The position numbers were made by a program, and so were the translations under genes. From Liriodendron chinense (lineage: Eukaryota; Streptophyta; Magnoliopsida; Magnoliales; Magnoliaceae), in contig PVNU02000868.1 of assembly GCA_003013855.2 (NCBI GenBank), forward strand, positions 4,334,501 to 4,398,500: a DNA stretch of 64,000 nt, given 5' to 3'. The notes under the pieces were generated by a model. The model had not been told where the DNA came from and searched no databases. It saw only the letters and a list, made by a program, of their open reading frames with translations. This document shows, one piece after another, positions 9,387 to 21,179 of the stretch. How positions within the stretch are numbered: position 1 is the stretch's first letter; each line of letters opens with the position of its first letter.

Positions 9387-11340
9387 GGCTTGGCTTGTTT
9401 TGAGGGGTAAGGAGAGGGATTTCGAGAGGAGTGAAGCCACCATTGTTGGAGACCATTTGAGGCTCATTCCCAACCTATGCAAGGCATCTTCCTTGTGCTT
9501 TAACACAAGATTAGAGCATTCCAAGCTCATGAAGAAGATGACCTTTATCCCCTCTTGATCTCTAGAGTTTGGAACATTCTTGATTGGTAAATCCTTGTCC
9601 AAAACTCTAAGATGACATCGTTGTAGGAGAGAACCTCTAGGCAACCCATTCCCATTAGTTGTAGAGTTCTCAAACCTACCCTCCTAGCACCTTGGGCATC
9701 TCAAAGGCATCACATGCAAGGTGTTTGATTAAGTGTGGCTGAGGCATTGGCGACGCAACGGCAACACGATCATGGGAGCAAGGGAAGCTGATTGAAGCAC
9801 GGGAGAGCGGAGATCAAGCAACCCAAACAGGCGCTAAACAAGGGGCTCATCCGACAAGTAAGGTTATCCTTTTTTAAGAGTCCATTTAGAGTTTGTTTGT
9901 CAAACTCGATCTAGGGATGTTAGCCGTTCCTTGGCCCGTTTGTCGGGCCTAAACTAAGTCTCCAAGGGGGAGCCTCCGTCACAGGAGTGAACGTGAGACG
10001 GGTTGAGAGTTAGCCTATGTCCAAAACTCCGTTTGGGTTGAGAGTTAGCCCTTTGTCCAAAACTCCGGTCATGGTTGAGAGGTGAACCGGTAAAACCTCC
10101 GTGTAAAGGTTGAGAGGTGAATCTCATTTAAAACCTCCGATAGTGAATGCTAGTGTGCTCAAAGGTGTTGAGTACTTGAACCAGGAGTGGAGTAGACAAG
10201 TAGTCGAGCCACTATACATGCTTGTGTTTGTGATTGAATTGAGCACATTGATATCTTAGCATTGTTAGTTTAATTGTCTTATTATGAATGCTTGATAGGA
10301 ATGTATGCTAGGCACTATTTAAGCACATCCACACACAAAATGTACTTTCACTAGTTGAGTAGACTTGAGCTCATTGATCCACTCTCATAAGTCTACATAG
10401 GTTGCATAGGTTAGGAGCTTGTTTAGTTAAATCTTTTGATTACCTATGCATGCTTTAGACTAGGTTGTTTATTACTTAATCATATGCTAGTCTTGTGATT
10501 GGACCCACTTAGGCTTGGAAGCCGAGGTGTTCTTGCTTACTTAGTTTGATTTGTTGAATTATGTAAGTAGGCGAAAAGAATTTCAAAAAAGGTCCTAATC
10601 ACCCCCTCCTATAGGTTTAGCCATAATTCTAGTTGCTCTTATGCTTCCGCACATACGTGGGTGTCGTGTTAGACCACCCGACGTACTTTCAAGAATCTCT
10701 TAGCTAAGGCTAAGAGGTGAAGCTTGTAGCCAATTTCATGTTTAATTCAGTTCAGTTCAAGTAATTTTACTTCAAGTTTGGATTTTTGCATATTTTAGTT
10801 CCTAAAGTTGATAGTTTCAGATGTTTTATGAGAGTTCATGTGCTCCGGACATGGATTCCTTGCAATTCTCTGAGATTATCATGTTTTGCTTATTTTGATT
10901 CGAATTATAGTAATCCTTGAGCAGGCCATAGTCCATAGGCATGGTTGTTACTCCGAAGGCTATGATTTCGAATTCTACATTGTTGAATGGGACTAGAACT
11001 TGGAAGTTCAACTTGAGTGGGATTGAATGTGTTTAATGCTGTATTTTCCAACTAGATGAGAGATAGGACTTCACATCTAGTTGTGTATCTTAATTGGATT
11101 GATTGGATTGACATGGGATTGCTGCAAGTAGATCCTTGAATGCCTTAATACCTTAAATTACTGGTTTTCATTAAGTTTCTGTTTTAGCATAACTGTTCCA
11201 ATTAAATCTCTTATTTGTTGCAAACTGAGTTGCTAGAATAGTTTGGAACCTGTTTTCCAAATCCCTGTGGATTGACCTCGGTCTTATCGAGATTTATTAC
11301 TACATCGCAGCCTTGCACTTGAGGCGAGCGAACAAGTTTT

Positions 11341-11358
11341 TGACGCCGCTGCCAGGGA
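11341..11358 (+). other. Primer binding site, tRNA-Asp type (element A)
   Basis: Sequence tgacgccgctgccaggga, three changes from TGGCGCCGTTGCCGGGGA. The latter is complementary to the 3' end of plant tRNA-Asp and is the PBS known from Athila/Tat elements. It lies 6 bp after the 5' LTR. Confidence 0.8.
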
Positions 11359-11562
11359 ATTTGGATAACGGTTTTCAAATTGTTTTAGTGGCTGTAGAAG
11401 TAGAAGTAGATAGGATTTTTCTGATTCCTTAGAACTAATCAAAATTGTTTGTTTTGTAGGATTTCTTCTCTAGTTCAAGACATCAAGTAATATCCTTCTA
11501 ACTTAGCTTTTTGCAGATTTTTAATTTTCAGATTTCTAGGATTTAGGAATAGTTTAGTTTTT

Positions 11563-13340
11563 TTGGTTGAGTGGTTTATGTCCCGTTGGGAACGTGACCA
11601 CTCCAATCGTCTCCAATCCGAAGGTGGCCTAGTTGGACCATTGTCAGTCCATAGACGAGTCCGAAATTACCAAGAACATTGTGAAAGTTTGGGGAGTATG
11701 GATCAAACACCTTTAAGGAATCCTCCCTCCTACTCCAACTACAAACGCAAATCAAGAGGGAGTAGGAGAGAATGAGGTACATAACGTTCCTCCAATGAGA
11801 TCACTACAGGACTACCTACAACCAGCCCGTGCAATTACACCCTCTTGCATGGTTCTACCACCAAACGGGGGAAACATTGACATAAAGCCGGGTGTAATTC
11901 AACTTATACCAAAGTTCCATGGGCTAGACTCTGGCAGCCCACATCTGCACTTAAAGGAATTCGAAGAAGTGGTGGTTACCTTGCAATACACCAATGTTTC
12001 AGAAGATACCATTAAGCTTAAACTCTTTCCCTTTTTATTGAAAGAAAGAGTAAAAAATTGGCTTCACTCTCTTAGACCACATTCGATAGGGTCATGGAAC
12101 GAGATGATCCGGGAATTCTTGAAAAAGTTCTTCTTGGCCCATAAAACAAACACCCTTCGAAGAGCCATAATGAATTTTTCGACTAAAGAGGGTGAATCTT
12201 TCTTCCAATGTTGGGAGAGATTTGAGGACCTCCTACTTGCTTGCCCACCATGGCTACGAGAGTTGGCGAATTATAAACTTCTTCAACGATGGATTAAGTT
12301 CCAATATGCGCCAATTCGTAGAGATGATGTGCAACGGTGAGTTCATGAGCAAAAATCTGGATGAAGCTTGGAGTTATTTGGATATGTTGGCTGAGAATGC
12401 CCAATCTTGGGATACCTCAAATAAACCCAATAACCCCAAGCCTACTCAAGAGAAAGAGAAATGAGGGATATATATCCTCAAGGAGGAAGATGACGTGAAT
12501 GCAAGGATAACCAACCTCACAAGGAAGATCGAGGCCATGGAACTTAGTAAGAGTGGAGTTCCAAAGTCCAATAAAGCTATTGAAACCATATGTGGGATTT
12601 GTCTAACCAATTTACACGCTACGCAAGATTGTCCTACAATTCCTGCATTTCAAGAGGTGTTATATGAACATGCAAATGCCACATATGGGTATCAACGGCC
12701 TTTCAATGGACCGGTGGGTAATACGTATGATACTAGTTGGAAGAACCACCCAAATTTCAGTTGGAAGAATGCTCCCATGGGCAATCTTACCAACTCTCAA
12801 GGAGGGCCACCCATGCAAAATATGGCCCCACCTCAATTCTCAATGGAGGATACCTTGAAAGCATTTATACAAAGGCAAACGCAAATTAATCAAACGAATC
12901 AGCAAATTTTCCAAGAGCTTAAAGTCTCGGTTGATGAGATTAAGGGACGTTTGAATGCTGGGGAAGGGACCTTTCCGGCCCAACCTCAGCCCAATCCAAA
13001 GCAAGTACATGAAGTGAGCATTCCTAATCCTTCCAACCAACACATGGAGCAAGCCAAATCCATCACCACTCTTAGAAGTGGTAAACAAATTGACAAATCT
13101 ATTTCGGTGAAGGTCGACAAGTCTAATGATCCGGTAAATTCTAAGGATGAGGATGGATCTAACTTAGCCCCACAAGAAACGGAACACGTCTACAAGCTAG
13201 TAGCACCATTCCCTTCGAGGTTGGTTGCCCCAAAATCTCTCCCAAACTCTCATGATATTCTAGAGATTTTTAGGCAAGTCAAGATCAACATTCTTTGGTT
13301 GATGCCATCAAACAAGTCCCCTCCTATGCCAAGTTTCTAA
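11563..13340 (+). pseudogene. Element A gag, frameshifted
   Basis: This is a Retrotrans_gag-type capsid protein in three pieces. The first frame (from about 11578, MSRWERDHSNRL) resembles the N-terminus of B's gag. The frame at 11795-12340 carries the core (DIKPGVIQLIPKFHGL, then LKLFPFLLKERVKNWL, then FFQCWERFEDLL). A frameshift moves it to the frame of 12192-12464, and 12495-13340 holds the C-terminal part with GICLTNLHATQDCP, a degenerate CCHC-like knuckle. It aligns piece by piece with B's gag at 49518-50579. In the retroviral-like life cycle it would form the cytoplasmic particle. At least two frameshifts and a stop make it non-functional. Confidence 0.85.
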
Positions 13341-13860
13341 AGGACTTATGCACAACTAAACGCAAATATAATGTGCAGCAAAAGGCCTTCCTAAATGAGC
13401 AAGTGAGTGCCATTCTCACTCAAAAGACCCCCCCAAAATTCAAAGATCCCGATAGTCCCACAATTTCATGTGTCATTGGAGACTACCGGATTGAGTGTGC
13501 ATTACTAGACTTGGGGGCAAGCGTGAATTTGATCCCTTACTCGGTATACGAGCAATTGGGTCTTAGTGAATTAAAACCCACCAAAACCACATTTTAACTC
13601 GCTAATAGATCCATCCGTGTACCGAGAGGGATAGTTGAGGATGTGCTAGTCCAAGTTGATAAATTCTACTACCCGGTAGATTTCATCGTCTTGGACATAC
13701 AACCGGTCATGGATGCTAACACCCAAATACCGGTGATTCTAGGCCGCCCATTCCTTGCTACATCAAATGTAATCATAAATTGTCGGAATGGAGTGATGCA
13801 AATGTCCTTTGGGAACATGACGTTGGAGGTGAATGTGTTCCACTTGGGCAAAAGGCATAG
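13295..13860 (+). pseudogene. Element A aspartic protease domain
   Basis: The Athila-type protease signature is LLDLGASVNLIPYSVYEQLGL-like at about 13500-13562, followed by VDKFYYPVDFIVLDIQP and IPVILGRPFLATSNVIINC. The active-site triplet is D-L-G as in B, not the D-T/S-G of most retropepsins. A single TAA at 13595-13597 interrupts it where B has CAA (Gln). The domain would cleave the Gag polyprotein. In B the same segment continues into reverse transcriptase, but in A it does not. Confidence 0.85.
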
Positions 13861-14794
13861 GGATGATGATGATGTTCACGAGGTTGATATGATTGATTCA
13901 ATCGTAGAAGAGGAGTTCGCTTTAAGGCAGAATTTTGATCCTCTAGATGTTGTTAGCTTTGATCCCTTTGAGGATTGGGACGACAGTGATGGCCCCCATG
14001 AGGTAAACATGATAGAATCTGTGGAAGATGGGGGGTTTTTCCAACATTATCTACCTGAAAGCGTAGGGACATGTTTGACACATTCTAAGGATGAATCTAA
14101 TTCTAATTTTAATAAGACCTTGAAAGTGTATATTTCTGAAAATTTAGTTGACAAGTCGCCAATTTCTGATTTACACGAATTTGTTATGCAGGATTTAGAA
14201 GAATTGGTGCTTGACTTGCCTACAGAGAGGCTAAATTTTGAAAGTGTAGAGGTTGAGGACCCACTCCAACCTACACAAAAGTTTGAGAAGTAGGAAGACA
14301 TAAAGGGTCCAAATCTGAAAACTTCCTCTCCTGAGGTCTCCTACACACTTGAGGAGTGTTTATCGTATTTTGAAGATTGGGATGATCCCATGATTTAGGA
14401 CATAGTAAATGCTTTGAGAGAGAGACCTCATGCACCTAAAAAGCTTCCTTCCACAGAGTGCCACATTGAAGAATCAACTGTGGAAGCACAAGCGACAAAT
14501 GATTATGTGGAGACCATCCCAATGTTTGAGGATGAAGCGATTAAAGTCTCCACGTCTCTTTGGTTTGTTCAAACAGAAGAACACTTCTGGGATGACCCAT
14601 ATTGGACATACTTGAATGATTTTTGCCCAGACAAGAAGGAAAGGAGATCTATATTCAATGAATTCCAACCAATGCAATTCTCCTTTCCTTGTACATGTGA
14701 CAATTTTCTTGAGGAACCCGCTGAAATTTTTCAGCTAAATTTTCAATGGGTTAGAATGATCGATGTCACCAATGTACTTTCCAAAGCAGGATAG
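13861..14794 (+). pseudogene. Element A acidic tail replacing pol
   Basis: After the protease the frame runs on (to 14293, then in the same phase 14414-14794) through a strongly acidic segment. That segment contains a duplicated HEV(D/N)MI(D/E)S block (near 13879 and 14000) that also occurs once after B's protease. Then comes unfamiliar sequence ending in a Trp-Asp-Asp-Pro-Tyr ... Cys-Pro-Asp ... Arg-Arg pattern (about 14590-14645). A similar pattern lies at the start of B's integrase. No RT, RNase H or DDE motif is present. At least two in-frame stops lie between 14293 and 14414. I do not know a function. Confidence 0.6.
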
Positions 14795-15093
14795 TGGATA
14801 GTTCTTCTGAATAATTTGTTACACCACTTGATGATCTTGCTCAACTTTGTCCTTTTGGATGTTTTACTGATAATCGATCTCCTAGTCTAATGGAGATCCT
14901 CTTTTTTAAAGGACGGGTTAGGTATCTTTATTGCTTTCTGTAGATTAGGTTTAGTTTTATTTAGTTTTACTGTTTTAGTAGGTTTTAGTTGTTGGAGTTG
15001 CAGACTTCCATGATCAACTCTCTCAGGTATTATTGTTCTCACTCTCTTATATTTTACCATTGCTCTCATGTTCATGCTCATTATATACCTTTT

Positions 15094-15128
15094 CACATTG
15101 AGGACAATGCAAGATTTGGTTGGGGGTG
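15094..15128 (+). promoter_or_regulatory. Internal polypurine-tract-like motif (element A)
   Basis: The motif is cacattgaggacaatgc followed by ttggttgggggtg. It is shared with element B (44918-44951, minus) and element C (36895-36929, minus) at a similar distance (about 0.9 kb) from the 3' LTR. Confidence 0.6.
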
Positions 15129-16035
15129 AGATGAGATTCTTCATCTAGCATGTTGCAACATTTCGAGCATCATACGTGCAAATTTTTTTCAAATTTTCTA
15201 AAAATCTAAAACTCTTTTAGAGAACCTTATTTCTATGCATTTGAGATGATACGAGTATAAGAAGCAGAGATACGAAGTATGTGATGTTGTAAGTCTTTGA
15301 ACTTCTCTTAATATAATGGTTTTATATGTGAATTCCCCTATTTATGTGATTGATAGAACATTTGAACACTTTTACACCTAGTTCACATTACACGATTTTC
15401 ATGGGTTGAAAGGATTATGTGATTTGTGGATTAGCTAGACTTTGATTTAAGGTGTGAGAAACCAAGCCGGGGTAATTTGTCCATCCTTGTCCATGGGAAA
15501 ATAACGAAAGATATGGATTTCTAAAATTCCTATCTAATTTAAAAGAAAAAGGAAAAGGAATGATGAAATTGGGAATGATGGAATAATGGTGGAAAAATTT
15601 CGAAAAGGACTGCCTATTACCAACCGAGGGATGGCCTACCAGTAACCAAAGCCGGAAATGGGACGTAGTGTAAAAGCCGTCGGAAGGACGGTAAGACAAA
15701 TTCCTGTCATAGGCTTGTTGTTGCTCTGTACACCTTGAGATTTATAGTTTAGTTGATCCATGAAGAAGATAATCCCAGAAACTCATGAGATGAACTTTCA
15801 CTATGCACATTAGGTTGAAGTTGTTCGAGTTCTTCTATTTATCAATCAATTAGCGGGAATTTCATATAGACACTTATTATGTTTGAGAATTTAAGGTTTC
15901 AACTTCTATCACCTAATTTCTCCAAATTTTATACTCGTATGTCTTGGAATGGATAGAAATATCGTTCTGAAGGAGAGTTGGTTTGGAGGTTTGAAATTGT
16001 TTCAGACATGTTTTGCTCGGGACTAGCAAAAAGCT

Positions 16036-16047
16036 GGTTGGGGGGTG
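16036..16047 (+). promoter_or_regulatory. Polypurine tract (element A)
   Basis: Sequence ggttggggggtg immediately precedes the 3' LTR start TGTTGAACC. It is the plus-strand DNA priming site in LTR element replication. Confidence 0.85.
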
Positions 16048-17475
16048 TGTTGAACCTCAAATTTATACATTGCATAGCCCGTTACATCACATTATATGCA
16101 TGGTTTTCATGTTTAAAAGGCCCATCTAATGCATGTTTTGTGATTATAGGAGCGAGAACGAACTTCACCCAATTGGAGATAAAAAAGAATACATTAGGAA
16201 CCTTTTGAATGAAGGCCCAGGGTGGACCAAAGAAGGATGAAGAAAGTGGGAGAAAAGAGAAGAAAGAAAAGAAGAAAAAGAAGAAAATGGTTAAGGTCCG
16301 ACCGGTCCAGACCTGTCGGCCGACCTGCCAGCCCCTGTGAAGAACACTGGACAAAAGGACCAGTTGGTCCGACCGATCAAGACCGGTCGGCCAACAGGTC
16401 GGTGGCTGCTGAGAACTCTCTCGACTCAAACTCAATGTAGTCCGACCGGTCTTGACCGGTCGGCCATCAAGTCAGGAAGCCTCCTGTGCACGTTGGACTC
16501 CCAAGCAAAAAGGTCCGACCGGTCGTGACCGGTTGGCCAGCCCCGTCCGACCGGTTGGCCACATGCAAAAACGGGCAGTTTCTATTTCTGCTCCGAAAAA
16601 CATTGCGCACTGCGTAACCTTACGCAATTTCTAGAAGATTCCGACCCAACCGAGCTTCCCCACTATAAAAGGACACCTAGGGGCTCTTCCTAGGGTATCA
16701 TAGGAGCTAAGGGACGTCGTGGGAGAGGAAGGAAGCCATCGTGGAGCGTCTGCAACCCTCCAAACTCTGGTTTTTCTATGTTTTCTAATTCTTTCATGAG
16801 TTTTAGTTGCAGTATGACAATGCTCGGCTAGAATCTCTCAGCTAAGGCTGAGAGGTGAAGCTTGTAGCCAATTTCATGTTTAATTAATTTAGTTCAGTTC
16901 AAGTAATTTTACTTCAAGTTTGAATTTTTTCATATTCTAGTTCCTAAAGTTGATAGTTTTAGATGTTTTATGAGAGTTCGTGTGCTCCGGACATGGATTC
17001 TTTGCAATTCTCTGAGATTATCATGTTTTGCTTGTTTAGATTCGAATTATAGTAATCCTTGAGCAGGCCATAGTCCATAGGCATGGTTGTTACTCCGAAG
17101 GCTATGATTTCGAATTCTACATTGTTGAATGGGACTAGAACTTGGAAATTCAACTTGAGTGGGATTGAATGTGTTTAATGCTGTATTTTCCAACTAGATG
17201 AGAGATAGGACTTCACATCTAGTTGTGTATCTTACTTGGATTGATTAGATTGACATGGGATTGCTGCAAGTAGATCCTTGAATGCCTTAGTACCTTAAAT
17301 TACTGGTTTTCATAAGTTTATGTTTTAGCATAACTGTTCCAATTAAATCTCTTATTTGTTGCAAACTGAGTTGCTGGAATAGTTTGGAACCTATTTTCCA
17401 ATTCCCTGTGGATCGACCTCGGTCTTATCGGGATTTATTACTACATCGCAGCCTTGCACTTGAGGCGAGCAAATA
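16048..17475 (+). mobile_element. Element A 3' LTR
   Basis: It starts TGTTGAACCTC right after the PPT and ends gcgagcaaata, where the 5' LTR has gcgagcgaaca, followed by the target duplication GGAAG. It keeps the uninterrupted site of the S insertion near 16830. Confidence 0.93.
16296..16556 (+). repeat. GACCGGTC palindrome array, element A 3' LTR
   Basis: These are the same units as in the 5' LTR with different point changes, ending about 108 bp before the TATA box at 16664-16671. Confidence 0.85.
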
Positions 17476-17480
17476 GGAAG

Positions 17481-17491
17481 AGAGGGAAACT

Positions 17492-17536
<45 letters not shown>

Positions 17537-17949
17537 CTTACAGAGAAACCCTAATCTTAGTAAAGAATGAAGAAAATTTGAGTAAATGAGCCTTGGGTTC
17601 CTTCCATTTTAAGAGATGCCACAAGAACTCACACCCCTCATCGACCTTATCCTCTTTCCTAGTAATCAGTTGGAGAGGGTTGTAGGATAAGGGGAAGTGG
17701 AGAATGAGAGAAGAGGTTAGGTAGAGAGGAAAATAGATACGAAATTCGAGGCAGAGAGAGATAGATGGGGAAATAGAGAGGGGAGGGAAAGAAAGGGAAA
17801 TCGGGGACGGAGAGAGAGAGAGAGAGAGAGAGAGCTTTTGAATGGAGGAGATGCGCTATAGAGAGAGAGGGAGGCGAATGAGAGAGAGAGAGAGAGAGAT
17901 GGGGGGAATCTGGGTGGAGACGGGGAGAATTGGGGGTGAGGTTGGGGGC

Positions 17950-17985
<36 letters not shown>

Positions 17986-18000
17986 GGACCAGATTTGGGG
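17481..18000. repeat. GA microsatellite cluster
   Basis: Pure or nearly pure (GA)n runs lie at about 17490-17535, 17807-17834, 17878-17900 and 17950-17982 in an otherwise purine-rich strand. Element A inserted at the left edge of this tract. Both-strand open frames here are low-complexity artefacts. Confidence 0.85.
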
Positions 18001-18201
18001 GTTTTTTTTAGGGAATTTGCTGGTGGCTTTTGGTGGCTGTCGGTACATGTGGCCCCTAAACTGGCACATTTGGTTTTGTAAGGGTGCCCTTGGTTATAAT
18101 CAAGGGCGACTACACGTTCCACCGATGATACTCTTGTTCCCCGGCGGAGTACATTGGCAGCCAGTAAAAATTCGCCGGCAATACTGCCTTTTGTTGTAGT
18201 G
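18001..18201 (-). mobile_element. CACTA-like transposon terminus
   Basis: Read on the minus strand the segment begins CACTACAACAAAAGGC at 18201, like the CACTA (En/Spm) terminal motif. A GC-rich stretch with gccggcgaattttt follows, plausible as subterminal repeats. The opposite end was not found, so it is a fragment or a chance match. Confidence 0.35.
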
Positions 18202-18427
18202 TAACCTTTATACCATACGACCATGTTCATAATCTATGTCATTAAGATTAGTGATACTTGTGACGTGATTCATCTCGCTTTACCTCAATTAATGTTGTGT
18301 AGACTACCATGATTCGGTATTACTAGTCTTGATGGACTAGATAGGAAAAGACGTTGTCCAAAGAATCTGACATATCGGTTGACCACTTAAGTAGAGTTAA
18401 GTTCTGTGACATTGAACAGTATGACCC
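18202..18427. other. Unassigned sequence, possibly Copia 3' internal
   Basis: No clear frame is visible. Its position before a Copia-type PPT suggests the decayed end of a Copia internal region. Confidence 0.3.
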
Positions 18428-19140
18428 AAGTGGGAGGATGCAAGTTTTCTATATAGTGGGCCTACCTAATTAATGGCCCAGATCTAATCTGGATATCAAA
18501 TTCATATGGAATGATCAGCGGACCCCACTATAGACATGATCTAGCAGAGATAAGAAGGGTTATGCGTCTACACTGCCTGTGGTAGTATTGTAGTTGGATA
18601 TGGACTCTAAGGAAATTAAATTCGTGTGGAGAAGGGGTTGTAATATTTTAATGGGTTTCAAATACTACAACACCCATCAACAATCTCTATATAAGGGGTG
18701 ATGGGTCCCCAATCTAAAACACACATAGAAATCGAATCCCATCTCCAGATTTCAATACAGCTATTTTAGGAGAGGAAGATCCAGACCATCGAATTTAGAG
18801 ATAGCCCAATCAAGTACATTTTTATTTCGGTTATTTGATCTCCATACTCGATGCACCGATCGGTCTTCAATTCCGCAATATAATATTCTAATAGAAATTC
18901 CTAGGCATCTTCTAGCTGGGCTAGGAGGCGAGAGACATGATGCACCTAACCATAGCCAATTATGTACATTCAATATGAACATATGACCATAAATCAAAGA
19001 GATTTTTGGGATATGACCTTTCATGGTGAGAGGTAGGCTATCAATGGATAAGGCTAGCCCATTAGGCTTTTAGGTATGACTGGCCTCAGGTACGTGGGAC
19101 TTGGGCCGGAGTATTATTATGAAATTACGTCTTTTAGATA
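18428..19140 (+). mobile_element. Possible Copia-type PPT and LTR start
   Basis: The phrase acccaagtgggagga at 18424-18438 is the usual Copia polypurine context and is followed by TG at 18439. A TATA-like tatataagg lies near 18686, a plausible U3/R position. The right end and a matching 5' LTR are not visible. Confidence 0.35.
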
Positions 19141-19149
19141 TCACTTGAG

Positions 19150-20390
19150 ATGCTAAGATTGCAGAAGCTTAGAGAGCTTTATAGAGCTATGGCTAAGTCC
19201 TAGAGGGGGGGTGGTTAGGACCGTTTAAAAATCTCTTTTAAAACCACTTTCCTAATTAAACTAATTAAGTAAGAACACTTAGCTTCCAAGCTTAAGTGGG
19301 TCCAATCACAAGGCTAGCATATAATTAGTAATTAAATAACCTAGCCTAAACATGTATAGATAATCAAATGATTAAACTAATCAAGCACCTAATCTATGCA
19401 ACCTAAGTGAACTATATGAGAGTATATCATATAAGCTCAAGTCTACTCTACTTAGTGAAAGTACATCTTCTGTGTGTATGTTCCTATCTAGTACTTAGCA
19501 TACATCTAATCAAGCATGAATAATTAAGTAATTAAAACAACAATGCTAGATTAAAAATGTGTTCAACTCAATCACAAACACAAGCATGTATAGTGGTTTG
19601 GTCACCTAACTCTTCTCCCGGTCCAAGTACCCACCCTTGTGAGCACACCGGCATTCATTAAGGAGTTTAAATCAGGTTTCGATCCCAACCTAGGTGTTTA
19701 AATGGTTTTACACCATCGGGAAGTTTAACAAGGTTTCTCACAACCTATAACGGAGATTTTAAGGTTCATCTCTCAACCTAGGAGTTTGACAAAGTTCCTC
19801 CCAACCCTTTGGTTCTAATCCAAGAACCTAGTGTATTCTCTCGTCGAAAGCTCCCCACGGAGACTTGTTCGAGTTTGTAGATTCAACCTCTCACACTCAA
19901 TCCTCACCGAAGAAGAAGTGCAACTAGACTCTCAATTTGACAACTTACTTGTCAGATGAGACCCTTGTTTAGCGCCTTCTTAGGTTGCTTGATTTCCACT
20001 CTCCTATACTTCAATCAGCTCCCCTTTGCTTCCCATATCGTGTTGCCACTATGTTGCCAATGCTTCAGCTCCACCAATCAATCGTCTTACATTCGATCTT
20101 CTTGAGATGCCTAAGGTGATGAGAGGATAGTTGAATATGCTACATGGGATATGTAGCTTATTCTAACTAGGAGATTCACCTAGAGGGTCTTCTAGTGATC
20201 TTGGACAAAAGATTTTACTATGTGGTTTAATGTCTTACCTCTAGGATTGAGAGAGGAATCAAGTCATCTCTATATTTACATTTGAATCCCCTCACTTGTG
20301 ATTAAACACAAGGGATATGACTTGAATCTCTCCTCTTTGAGGCCCCATATGATGTGCAAATGGTGTGGCTAATAGGCTCTCAAAAGCCTC
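19150..20390 (-). mobile_element. Partial LTR of family S or a close relative
   Basis: It aligns with 5380-6620: ctatggctaagtcctagag at 19190, aagaacacttagcttc..aagcttaagtgggtcc, gagcacaccggcattcatt and the region around 19980-20110 all have counterparts. The U3 half with the TATA box and palindrome array is missing. Confidence 0.75.
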
Positions 20391-20449
20391 TAAAAATGCA
20401 AAAAAACCAAGCTGCATATATAAAATCTAAGCTCCAACGAATAGAAAAT

Positions 20450-20735
20450 GGTGAAGTGAAATTCATGTGAAGTGGAATAATGCAATGAAATAATCATCCG
20501 ATCTGGATGGAATCTTGTCCTACGCTTGTTCCCAGCATGTAGAGGGCGATCGACATATTTTGTGTTGGGTTCAGCCCACCCGGCTGGGGTAGGAACTGAG
20601 ATCACATCCCCTGGAACTTTTTTAGGAGAATACGTGTGAAGTGGAATGTTGCGATGAACTACTCATTCGATGGGGATGAAACCTTTTGTCATGCTTATTC
20701 TCACCATGGAGAGGGTGTATGACATATTTCTTATT
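20450..20735. repeat. Two ~95-bp diverged direct repeats
   Basis: The segments around 20455-20560 and 20636-20732 share gtgaagtggaat, cattcgat/catccgat, agagggcgatcgacatatttt/agagggtgtatgacatatttc and intervening sequence in the same order. Confidence 0.6.
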
Positions 20736-20754
20736 AGATTTGACAAAAAAAGGA

Positions 20755-21035
20755 TGGATCTTGAAAAGAGTATACATCAATTGTGGAATGTTTATTTTTC
20801 ATCCAACCTGTTGATTAGGTCAGAAAGACTTTGATGAAGAGATCACACAAATATCAGGCTGATCCAAAACTTTTGGGTTTGACCAGAAGTTTTTAATGCT
20901 GGATTACCATTATATTTTGTAATATGGCCCATCTGAGATTTGGATCTGCTTCATTTATGGTATAATGCCCTAAAATGAGTTTTCAAAACAGATACATGGC
21001 CTGGATGTAATGAACTTACATCATGGTGAACCCCA
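20755..21035. mobile_element. Hairpin MITE-like element, partial
   Basis: It contains 'tttcatccaacctgttgattaggtc', 'gatccaaaacttttggg', 'gagatttggatctgcttca' and 'acttacatcatggtg' of the common hairpin family. The left terminal arm is missing. Confidence 0.6.
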
Positions 21036-21179
21036 CGTTCAGGGATCCACCACCCCAATGGATCCCTAGATCCACTGAAACCGCACTCAATTTGAAATGC
21101 TTTCTCGGAAGTGGGACCCACACTAAAGGTGCAACATGTGTGGTGACTCATCATCGCGTGTGTTGAAGTTGGGCGTGGG
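21036..21179. other. Unassigned sequence
   Basis: Short stretch with no recognised feature. Confidence 0.3.

Larger units (their letters stand above)
8741..10691 (+). mobile_element. Nested solo LTR, family S, plus strand, TSD AGAAT
   Basis: The LTR starts TGTTAGTGCAC and ends GTACTTTCA, and is flanked by AGAAT at 8736-8740 and 10692-10696. The uninterrupted site is visible in the other LTR of element A near 16830 (ctcggctagaatctctcag). That proves a precise insertion after element A integrated. The 1951-bp LTR is homologous in reverse to 5346-7395. Confidence 0.95.
7954..11334 (+). mobile_element. Element A 5' LTR (interrupted)
   Basis: It starts TGTTGACCCTCAAATT and ends gcgagcgaaca. The S solo LTR at 8741-10691 with its extra AGAAT interrupts it. 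Removing that insert leaves a sequence collinear with the 3' LTR, with only scattered differences seen by eye. Confidence 0.9.
14795..16047 (+). other. Element A 3' noncoding region with conserved modules
   Basis: No coding frame is visible. Two blocks are shared with B and C. One is a 'cacattgaggacaatgc...ttggttgggggtg' block (15094-15128) that contains a polypurine run. The other is a ~100-bp block at about 15605-15715 (tgcctattaccaaccgagg ... cggaaggacggtaag). Confidence 0.75.
7954..17475 (+). mobile_element. Element A: non-autonomous Athila-like Ty3/Gypsy retrotransposon
   Basis: It is structurally complete: target duplication GGAAG at 7949-7953 and 17476-17480, two LTRs (7954-11334 including a nested solo LTR, and 16048-17475), a PBS at 11341-11358 and a PPT at 16036-16047. 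The net LTR length is about 1425 bp. The 4.7-kb internal region carries gag and protease homology, then an acidic unknown segment and a long noncoding 3' part. Reverse transcriptase, RNase H and integrase are absent, so mobility would need another element. The nearby B element carries the same kind of PBS, PPT and LTR terminus. All reading frames are broken. Confidence 0.92.

Noticed and set aside
9057..9387. ~100-codon frames on both strands over the S LTR array
   Set aside because: Palindromic DNA gives similar Asp-Arg-Ser/Pro-Val frames on both strands. There is no independent evidence of coding, and the same occurs at 43622, 52312 and 30469.
17659..18230. Overlapping 80-136-codon frames on both strands
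   Set aside because: They are translations of GA microsatellites (Ser-Leu or Arg-Glu repeats).
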